DNA from: Syntrophorhabdus sp.
Lineage (GTDB): Bacteria; Desulfobacterota; BSN033; UBA1163
Reading direction: 5' to 3'
DNA length: 7,822 nt
Assembly (NCBI GenBank): GCA_020724025.1
Contig: DYHU01000179.1
Coordinates: 1 to 7,822 of the forward strand
Below the pieces are notes generated by a model. It made no database searches. It saw only the letters and a list, made by a program, of their open reading frames with translations, and was not told the DNA's origin. The position numbers and the translations under genes were made by a program. How positions within the stretch are numbered: the stretch's first letter is position 1; each line of letters begins with the position of its first letter. Shown in pieces: positions 1 through 4,968 of this stretch.

Positions 1-2092
1 CAACATCAGCTGTTTCCAGAGCGATATCGGTACCGGCAGCGCCCATGGCAATTCCTAAATCTGAAATGGCCATTGCCGGTGCATCATTGATGCCATCGCC
101 TACCATGGCAATTCGACCGTCTTTGCCCCTCAACTCCTTAATCTTCTCCACCTTGTCATCCGGCAGAAGCCGGGCAAAATAGGTATCCACTCCTGACTCT
201 CTGGCAATGGCTTTAGCGGTCCCCTCATTGTCTCCGGTGAGCATGACCACTTGTCTGATTCCAATCTCTTTCAATTTCTTTATCGCTTCCTTTGCTTCGA
301 AGCGAATTTGATCTGCAATAGCGAGGATACCAACGACCTCTTCCTCATTTCCAAGGAGAATGGCCGTTTTGCCCTGTTCTTCGAGAAATGAGATCTGAGG
401 TTGAATTGCCTCGAAAGGTATGTCTCGCTCAAGGAAGAGCCTCATCCCACCAATGAAGAATTCCTGGCCATTCACCTTTCCTTTTGCTCCGAGGCCTACC
501 AGTGCCTCGAATGCCTCGGCAGGATTGAAAGGGATCTCTTCCTCACGCGCCTTCCTAACGATGGCTTCACCCAGGGGATGTTCGGAATGGGACTCAAGGG
601 AAGCAGCCAATCCAAGAATCTTATTTCGGTCATGATTTCCGACAGGGACTACTTCCGTCACCTGGGGTCTGCCAATGGTGAGGGTCCCGGTCTTATCAAA
701 GGCGACAGCCTCGATTGTTGCCGCTCCTTCCAGATGGACACCACCCTTGAAGAGGATACCGTTTCGGGCCGCATTTCCGATGGCAGCAACGACGGCAACT
801 GGAATAGAAAGGGCGATCCCGCAGGAGCAGGAAACAACAAGAACAACCAACCCTCTGTAGAACCACTGGGACCAGGTCCCTCCGAAAAACAGGACGGGAA
901 TCGCCATCACTCCAAGGGCAAGGGCGAACATGGCAGGGGTGTAGATCTTTCCAAAGGCCTCTCCGAAGCGCTGAAAGCTCGACTTCCTGGCCTGGACCTC
1001 TTCAACGGAATGGATGATCCTGGCAAGGGTCGTGTCTTTGGAGATTTTGGCCACTTCCACCTCCAGAACCCCTCGCTGATTGACCGTTCCTGCAAAGACC
1101 TCTGCCCCTTTCTCTTTGACCACGGGGACCGGTTCTCCGGTAATAGGGGCTTCATCAACTGCCGAAGAACCTGAAAGAACTCGACCATCCAATGGGATCT
1201 TCTCTCCAGGTCTGATGATGATAGTTTCACCCAGTTGAACTTCTTCTACGGGAAGGGTCAATTCTTCCCCATTTCTCCTGACCGTAGCCTCTTTTGGCAT
1301 CAGTTCCATGAGAGCCCTGAGTGCTCCTCTGGCGCGGTCCACAGCATAGGCTTCGAGAACGTCTCCAAGGGAGTAAATGAACACCAGCATGGCTGCTTCC
1401 TCCCATAGGCCCAGGGCAATGGCTCCAATGGCACCGGAGACCATGAGCGTCCGGATGTTCAACGTAAGGGTTCTAAGGGCTGCAAGGCCCATTCGTGCGG
1501 GGTAGTATCCGCCGACGGCCACGGCAATAGCATAGAGGATGGTGCTGGGTAGCTCGATCCCGATCTTTTCCAGGACGAAGGCTACGGCCGTGAAAATACC
1601 GCAGGTGAAGAGTGAAAGGATTCTCAGGTCTCTCCACCAGGCCTTTCCTTTTGCCTTCTCTCTCTCAAGTCTCGCCTTCATCCCGGTCTCGGCGACGGAC
1701 TTGATGATCTCCTGGACCGAAAGCAATGCCGGGTCATACCGGACACGAAGGACCTGAGACATCAGATCCACCTGGAAAGATTCAAGCCCTTTTAGACTCT
1801 TCATCTTCTTCTCGATCAGGGATACCTCGTCATCGCAATCCATTCCTTCTATGTGGAGGACTGCTGGCTTGGTCTTATCTTCGGGCTCCACCTTATGGCC
1901 GAGTTTTTCAACGACCTGAACGATTGCTTGACGACTCATTTGTTTGTTTCCCACGATCTTCAGCTGGGAGTTCGCAAGATTAAACTCTGTGGACTCAACT
2001 CCCTTAATTTTCTTTACCTCATCCTGGAGGCTTGACGCACAATTCGGTCAGTCCACACCGGGGACCTTTATCTGCAATATTTCTTTTTCCAT
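1..2092 (-). CDS. Heavy-metal P1B-type ATPase with in-frame UGA (probable Sec) in its first HMA domain; partial, runs off left edge
   Basis: Membrane pump predicted to export a soft metal such as Cd, Pb, Zn or Hg using ATP. From the ATG at 2092 the frame is open to base 1 (697 codons) except for TGA at 2048-2050, codon 15. The first HMA domain (about residues 5-70) reads VDUPNC where relatives have MDCxxC, so UGA replaces the first metal-ligand Cys. A second HMA domain (about 80-145) has a single-Cys GMDCDDE motif (C86). Then come transmembrane segments, the TGE loop (T318-E320), a transmembrane C422-S423-C424 instead of the usual CPC, the phosphorylation site DKTGT (D466), SEHP (H505-P506), TGDN (619) and GDGINDAP (665). 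The last transmembrane pair lies beyond the edge. No good Shine-Dalgarno sits at 2092; GAGGAGG is about 21 bases upstream. A caller treating UGA as stop would probably start at the ATG at 1939 and lose most of the first HMA. It follows a CadC-like sensor, which supports metal-induced expression. The ATPase identity is very secure; the Sec reading is strongly supported but unproven. Confidence 0.93.
2016..2031 (-). promoter_or_regulatory. Candidate bacterial SECIS hairpin for the ATPase UGA
   Basis: Downstream of the UGA at 2048-2050, the mRNA can form a 5-bp stem, GCCUC pairing with GAGGU (one G-U pair), closing the 6-base loop CAGGAU. The stem begins 16 nt after the UGA and the loop lies about 22-27 nt after it, inside the usual bacterial window. 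The guanines are at loop positions 3-4 rather than the first two, and the stem is short, so this is the weakest of the three SECIS candidates here. Confidence 0.45.
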
Positions 2093-2171
2093 TTGAGCAT
2101 CCGTCGGATCACGCCCTCCTCATTTTCATCTTTCGAGAAGAAGCGTTTGTATTGATAAATATCTTTGATGA

Positions 2172-2195
2172 ATATCTGAACAATCATTCAAATAT
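2172..2195. promoter_or_regulatory. Operator-like inverted repeat upstream of the ATPase gene
   Basis: The arms ATATCTGAA and TTCAAATAT are complementary at 8 of 9 positions and are separated by CAATCA. An AT-rich imperfect palindrome built on TGAA/TTCA is typical of ArsR/SmtB/CadC operators. It lies between the end of the sensor gene and the ATPase start. A -10-like TATTAT on the minus strand (2194-2199) touches it, but no convincing -35 is visible. Inference: the CadC-like sensor binds here to control the ATPase separately from, or in addition to, its own promoter. Confidence 0.55.
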
Positions 2196-2208
2196 AATAC
2201 AAAAATTT

Positions 2209-2580
2209 TTAAGGGTTCCTTACATGCTCAAGGCCCTCGGCAAAAAGGTTCCGGATGTGAATGTCATTGAGGGAATAGTAAGCGATCTTTCCGTCTTTGC
2301 GATACTTAACCAGGTCGAGATTACGAAGGACACGGAGTTGATGCGAAACCGCAGACTGGGTCTTCCCCAGCAGGCAGGCCAGATCGCAAACGCATAATTC
2401 ATCCTGGGCAAGGGCATAAAGGATCTGAGTCCGGGTAGGGTCTCCGAGGACCTTAAAGGTCTCGGCCAATTTCTTGATGACCCCATCGGTTTGCATCACT
2501 TTGCGGACCGCATCAACCTTCTTCTGGTTGATGCAAAGAATTTCACATGTGTCTCTTCTGTTCCGGCTTCTTATCTTCAT
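2209..2580 (-). CDS. CadC/ArsR-SmtB family metal-sensing transcriptional repressor
   Basis: A 123-residue winged-helix repressor that should release DNA when it binds metal. It closely resembles staphylococcal CadC as I recall that sequence: an N-terminal DTCEILC element (C12, C16), then ELCVCDLA (C63, C65), the recognition helix around KTQSAVSHQLRVL (73-85), and a beta-wing RKDGKIAYYSL. The four cysteines match the CadC alpha3N site that senses Cd, Pb and Bi. At the second CadC site (alpha5), D106, H108 and H119 are kept but the fourth ligand position is N122, so that site may be incomplete. The start at 2580 is preferred because it keeps C12 and C16; it has no strong Shine-Dalgarno, and its leader would be only about 20 bases. 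It is preceded by a clear promoter-operator and followed by the ATPase gene. The family is certain; the exact metal is not. Confidence 0.95.
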   Translation of the reverse strand: MKIRSRNRRDTCEILCINQKKVDAVRKVMQTDGVIKKLAETFKVLGDPTRTQILYALAQDELCVCDLACLLGKTQSAVSHQLRVLRNLDLVKYRKDGKIAYYSLNDIHIRNLFAEGLEHVRNP

Positions 2581-2588
2581 CTGTTTTG

Positions 2589-2606
2589 TATGAACATCCG
2601 TTCATA
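2589..2606. promoter_or_regulatory. ArsR-type operator at the sensor promoter
   Basis: A perfect inverted repeat, TATGAAC-ATCC-GTTCATA, with 7-bp arms. Its right end meets the -10 element of the sensor promoter, so bound repressor would cover the -10/+1 region. ATGAAC/GTTCAT half sites are characteristic of SmtB/ArsR operators. This predicts autoregulation of the CadC-like gene. Confidence 0.75.
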
Positions 2607-2634
2607 TATTAATTCTAACAAAATTATATGTCAA
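2606..2634 (-). promoter_or_regulatory. Sigma70-type promoter of the CadC-like gene
   Basis: On the minus strand, a perfect -35 TTGACA (2629-2634) is followed by a 17-bp spacer and the -10-like TAATAT (2606-2611, 4 of 6 consensus). Transcription would begin near 2599, inside the inverted repeat at 2589-2606. The placement separates sensor plus ATPase from the upstream corrinoid/selenoprotein unit, although read-through from that unit is possible because no terminator is visible between them. Confidence 0.72.
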
Positions 2635-2650
2635 GACTATTCCTCCACCT

Positions 2651-2667
2651 TCCAACTGCCCGCTGGA
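2651..2667 (-). promoter_or_regulatory. Candidate bacterial SECIS hairpin for the glutaredoxin-like gene
   Basis: The mRNA after the UGA at 2680-2682 can fold as UCCAGC-GGGCA-GUUGGA, a 6-bp stem (one G-U pair) with a 5-base loop beginning GGG. The loop starts 19 nt after the UGA. Guanine at the first loop positions and this distance fit bacterial SECIS rules. The hairpin lies just past the true stop at 2671-2673, which is possible because the Sec codon is only three codons from the end. Confidence 0.65.
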
Positions 2668-2670
2668 CTG

Positions 2671-2895
2671 TCAAACTCCTCAACTACCACCGAATCCAAC
2701 TTTGACATTTTCTCCATCGACCATTACTGGGACTAATCTCTTTCCTGAAATTCTGGCCATTTTTTCTAATCCTTCGGCATCTTTAGAAACGTCGATTTCT
2801 TTATACTTTAAACCTTTTCGATCCAAATCCTCTTTTGCCGCCTTACAAAAAGGGCATGTTGGTGTGATATAAATAATTATCTCTTTTCCCACCAC
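2671..2895 (-). CDS. Uxx-star family glutaredoxin-like selenoprotein
   Basis: A small thioredoxin-fold protein with a CPFC active site in the first 20 residues, the cis-Pro segment LVPVMV, and the C-terminal glutaredoxin signature VGFGGS. The frame then reads TGA (2680-2682), GGA, GTT, TGA, giving Sec-Gly-Val-stop. This matches the Uxx-star glutaredoxin-like (seleno)protein family, named for a Sec three residues from the end. A SECIS-like hairpin follows. The extra Sec probably acts with the CPFC motif in thiol/selenol redox or metal binding; that role is inference. An ATG at 2913 overlaps the previous stop as ATGA, but AAAGGAGGA lies after that ATG and just before two GTG codons (2893-2895 and 2890-2892), so a GTG start is preferred. 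Plain callers would stop at 2680 and lose the Sec. It sits directly after the ribbon selenoprotein. Confidence 0.88.
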
Positions 2896-2909
2896 GGACT
2901 CCTCCTTTG

Positions 2910-3089
2910 TCATTTGACATACTTCATTGGTCTATCACAGTGTTTTGGCATGTCTATATTTTCCGTGTGACCTTCCGGGAGGCATGGGCAATAAAGCTTA
3001 TCTATCTCCGGACCGGAGATGCCTGGTCCTCAATGTACAACGGGAACCGGTTCTTCAGAGCCACATGCCTCGCAAATTAATTTTGCCAT
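2910..3089 (-). CDS. Small Cys/Sec ribbon protein with in-frame UGA (candidate new selenoprotein)
   Basis: From the ATG at 3089, preceded by a perfect AAGGAGGTGA with 5 bases between, the frame reads 19 codons, TGA at 3030-3032, 39 more codons and TGA at 2910-2912: 59 residues with Sec at position 20. The motif order is C6-x2-C9, H19-U20, C34-P-C36, H50-C51 followed by DRPM. This looks like a two-part knuckle or ribbon metal site in which H-U and H-C take equivalent places. The sequence after the UGA is clearly protein-like (KLYCPC, MPKHCDRPMKYVK), which argues against a chance extension. A strong SECIS-like hairpin follows the UGA. I do not recognise a named family. Likely role: metal(loid) binding or redox, next to a Cys-rich domain protein and a Sec glutaredoxin. 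The stop overlaps the glutaredoxin ATG as ATGA. Confidence 0.82.
3004..3020 (-). promoter_or_regulatory. Strong bacterial SECIS-like hairpin for the ribbon selenoprotein
   Basis: After the UGA at 3030-3032, the mRNA forms a perfect 6-bp stem, AUCUCC pairing with GGAGAU, closing the loop GGUCC. The loop starts 15 nt past the UGA, so its first G is the sixteenth base, at the short end of the usual range. The GGUC loop core is the same as that in the Escherichia coli fdhF SECIS as I recall it. This is the most convincing SECIS of the window. Confidence 0.75.
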
Positions 3090-3461
3090 TTTGCTCACCT
3101 CCTTTTCAGGGTAAATAGTGGGTTCGGTAATCTGATTCATCAGCTCCAGAGCTCCCAACGGGAAACAACCTGGCCCAATCTTGCATTGACCCGCTGTCTT
3201 TTGACAGCTAACCTCTTCGGCCAATTTCAAACCTTCAGCCACACCTAAAAAGGATTCAATAGAATTGAGTATTTTCTTTATTTCAATTTCTGGGATCGAG
3301 GACTTCTCTAAGTCCATTCTTAGTTTCTTCAGTCCTTTGATGACTTTCGTCTGAGCCCCTGATAGGCCTATACAATTCCGGCAGATATCCTCGGAAAAGG
3401 CGGAAAGAGTGGCTAGGACCACATCATAGCCTCTTAGTTGATTTTTAAAATATGTGTCCAT
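3030..3461 (-). CDS. Stand-alone Cys-rich domain protein, paralogous to the C-terminus of the MtrA-like fusion; in frame with the next gene
   Basis: Residues 4-113 repeat the C-terminal domain of the upstream MtrA-like protein. Both have NQLRGY near the start, DIC with a second Cys (C27, C30), a central helical stretch with KSS(I/L)PE, then CQKT-x-G-x-C-x-IG-x-GCF (C86, C93, C99) and TEP near the end. I do not recognise the fold; the five conserved cysteines suggest metal, cluster or thiol chemistry in the cytoplasm. The start at 3461 has a strong AGGAGGTGA three bases away. Unlike its paralog, it has no stop after TEP. The frame continues through EKEVSK into the Met of the ribbon protein and first meets TGA at 3030-3032; with Sec insertion it would give a 183-residue fusion ending at 2910. 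A one-base shift would create a TGA inside CCTGAAAAGG, so a recent indel or sequencing error is possible. Confidence 0.85.
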   Translation of the reverse strand: MDTYFKNQLRGYDVVLATLSAFSEDICRNCIGLSGAQTKVIKGLKKLRMDLEKSSIPEIEIKKILNSIESFLGVAEGLKLAEEVSCQKTAGQCKIGPGCFPLGALELMNQITEPTIYPEKEVSKMAKLICEACGSEEPVPVVH

Positions 3462-3474
3462 TTTTCACCTCCTC

Positions 3475-4710
3475 TCACACAATTGATGATAATGCTGGCT
3501 CAGTGACAAGTTTCAGTAGGTCCAGTGATGCATTGGCAAAACATCCAGAACCAATAGTGCAATTTCCCACGGTTTTCTGGCAGGGTTGACTCGTATCCTG
3601 GGGGAGGCATTGGAGGGCCCCTTCAAATTGGTCCAATTCCCTCCGGAGTTTCTCCTTCTTCTTCTCGGGGAGAGATGATTTATCAAGGGATACCTTTAGA
3701 TTTTTCAGTCTTTTTCGGGCCGAGATCACAGCGGCCGGCAAGCTACATCCATCGTGACAGATATCTCGGTCGAGGGCCTTAAACGCCGCCAAAACTCCCC
3801 TATAACCCCTCAACTGGTTGGCAAAATATAACTCACCTTCTGTCACAGGCTCCTCCTTAGCGGGTATGGTTGGTTTTGGTTTTTCCTCTTCCAACCTTTT
3901 TTCTTTTAAGACTTCTTCAGGTCTCTCCAGTCCCTCGATGCAGAGCCTGGCAATCACTGCCAACTCTTCTGTAACCTTCAGGAGGCGCTTCGTCAAAGAT
4001 AGAATTTGCTCATTTCCTTTCATCGTTTCACCACCTATCTTCTCTAAGGGTTCTTCAATTTTATTCATAAATTCTTTATCAATTTCCCAACTCTCAATTT
4101 CCTCCGGATGCTTGACCCACCAGCTGAGGCGGCAAGAAAGCCCGGTTTCTGCAAAAGCCCCTGGATCGCAGAGAGTGAAACCTTGAAAAGGAGTTGGGTT
4201 CTCCTGATAGCAGGACCAAACCGCCTTTAATATTATTTCTGGATTCATCTCCCCTGTCAGATCCACCAAGGTCGTCTGCACTCTAAATCTTTTAATGGCT
4301 TCCAGAGGGATATTGAAAAGGTAGGGTGTCTTCGCTTGGGATCCGACGATGGTCCTCTTGTCATTGATTCCTTCTTTTATCAGTGCCTTGAGCGCGGTAC
4401 CCGTATTATGGCCGTTCACCTCCTCACCGCAAAGAACAAGATACCGGATGTTGGGATTGCCAACGACATTACAAACGATCTTCTCAATGCCGATGTTTTC
4501 GGTCTGCAAGGTCCCGGACAAAGCGGCTCCTGTCTCTATCGTCACTCTAACCAACTTTTCGATTTCCGGAGGAATACTCTGCACTTCAGGAGGGAGTGTA
4601 CCGTAGGGAGCGTTTAGGAGAACCACTACCGCCACTGGAGAATAATCATTCCCCCGCAGAAAGCATCCCGCTTCTGTGGGGTAATTGGGACCAGGACTTA
4701 CTTTTAGCAT
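3475..4710 (-). CDS. MtrA-like corrinoid-binding protein fused to a Cys-rich C-terminal domain
   Basis: A 411-residue soluble protein. Residues 1-175 match the family of MtrA, the corrinoid subunit of the methanogen methyltetrahydromethanopterin:coenzyme M methyltransferase: YSPVAVVVL, the GAALSG region, TENIGIEKIVCNVVGNPNIR (71-90), LCGEEVNGH (93-101) and a VGSQAKTPYLFNIP stretch (122-135). H101 is in the position I take for the axial cobalt-ligand His. Residues 180-205 hold DPGAFAETGLSC, and 230-270 is helical. A charged Pro-rich linker (272-292) leads to a Cys-rich domain (293-405; C318, C322, C377, C384, C390). No membrane segment is seen, unlike membrane-anchored methanogen MtrA. The frame is open to an ATG at 4815, but the start at 4710 is preferred: AGGA is 8 bases upstream, a strong promoter lies between 4742 and 4770, and the conserved domain begins at once. 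It is followed by a free copy of its own C-terminal domain. Inferred role: corrinoid methyl carrier or cobalt/metal handling. Confidence 0.88.
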   Translation of the reverse strand: MLKVSPGPNYPTEAGCFLRGNDYSPVAVVVLLNAPYGTLPPEVQSIPPEIEKLVRVTIETGAALSGTLQTENIGIEKIVCNVVGNPNIRYLVLCGEEVNGHNTGTALKALIKEGINDKRTIVGSQAKTPYLFNIPLEAIKRFRVQTTLVDLTGEMNPEIILKAVWSCYQENPTPFQGFTLCDPGAFAETGLSCRLSWWVKHPEEIESWEIDKEFMNKIEEPLEKIGGETMKGNEQILSLTKRLLKVTEELAVIARLCIEGLERPEEVLKEKRLEEEKPKPTIPAKEEPVTEGELYFANQLRGYRGVLAAFKALDRDICHDGCSLPAAVISARKRLKNLKVSLDKSSLPEKKKEKLRRELDQFEGALQCLPQDTSQPCQKTVGNCTIGSGCFANASLDLLKLVTEPALSSIV

Positions 4711-4741
4711 CTTGAAATTCCTATTTATAGGTTTTGAGGAT

Positions 4742-4770
4742 AATATAATAGACTGCTTCTGCATTGTAAA
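4742..4770 (-). promoter_or_regulatory. Sigma70-type promoter for the MtrA-like/selenoprotein unit
   Basis: On the minus strand, TTTACA (4765-4770, 5 of 6 consensus), a 17-bp spacer and TATATT (4742-4747, 5 of 6) lie about 31 bases ahead of the ATG at 4710. This is a good spacing and also supports 4710 as the translation start. No ArsR-type inverted repeat is seen at this promoter, so metal control of this unit is not shown. Confidence 0.6.
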
Positions 4771-4807
4771 GAATTTATTCGGGTTATTTGTCAGACCCCT
4801 GTCCACC

Positions 4808-4957
4808 TTATTCATCCTCTTCTCTTTTTCCTCGGGTGTAATCCATGAACATCTTCCGCGTGGCGTCCCTTCCTTTTACAACGATGAATACGATCAAAAG
4901 GAGGGCAATTTCACGAGCTAAACTCCGACCGAGACGATGTAGAGATAGAATCTCTAT
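4808..4957 (-). other. Possible small membrane-protein ORF or remnant without a clear start
   Basis: Between the ABC ATPase and the MtrA-like gene, one minus frame reads SLAREIALLLIVFIVV (one membrane helix), then KGRDATRKMFMDYTRGKREEDE and TAA at 4808-4810. The hydrophobic helix with a charged tail looks protein-like, and the end abuts the extended frame of the MtrA-like gene. The frame is closed by TAA just above 4957, and no ATG or GTG with a ribosome site lies before the helix; only a TTG falls within it. It could be a decayed gene tail, a gene using an unusual start, or chance. The rest of 4711-4968 holds the promoter at 4742-4770 and an inverted repeat at 4940-4956. Confidence 0.25.
4940..4956. 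repeat. Short inverted repeat after the ABC ATPase gene
   Basis: A perfect 7-bp inverted repeat, TAGAGAT-AGA-ATCTCTA, lies about 12 bases beyond the ATPase stop codon. Its position fits a weak terminator for the operon to the right, but on the minus strand it is AT-rich and not followed by a run of T, so its function is open. Confidence 0.35.
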
Positions 4958-4968
4958 TTATCCATAAC

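Noticed and set aside
401..1230. Several open frames of 60-257 codons on both strands inside the ATPase region
   Set aside because: They overlap the long continuous minus-strand ATPase frame that carries all P-type motifs; their translations show no domain and are shadows.
2041..2092. Reading the ATPase UGA as a nonsense mutation or pseudogene
   Set aside because: The HMA sequence is intact on both sides, UGA falls exactly on a Cys ligand, a hairpin follows, and two further Sec-type UGA codons lie nearby. Not excluded without genome-wide evidence.
2671..2673. Second Sec at the next TGA of the glutaredoxin-like gene
   Set aside because: The family ends at U-x-x-stop, and the following codons have no protein-like pattern and run into the sensor promoter.
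2048..3032. UGA reassigned to Trp or Gly throughout this genome
   Set aside because: TGA ends the permease and the MtrA-like gene at sensible positions, and TGG is used for Trp in several genes, so a global recoding is unlikely.
3475..3477. Sec at the TGA ending the MtrA-like gene
   Set aside because: Only about nine codons follow before TAA, they coincide with the next gene's ribosome site, and there is no Cys-like context or hairpin.
3475..4710. HgcA-type mercury methylase
   Set aside because: The corrinoid domain matches MtrA, not the HgcA cap-helix domain; there is no membrane region and no ferredoxin-like HgcB neighbour.
4940..4956. Rho-independent terminator
   Set aside because: The stem is AT-rich and not followed by a T run on the transcribed strand; kept only as an inverted repeat.
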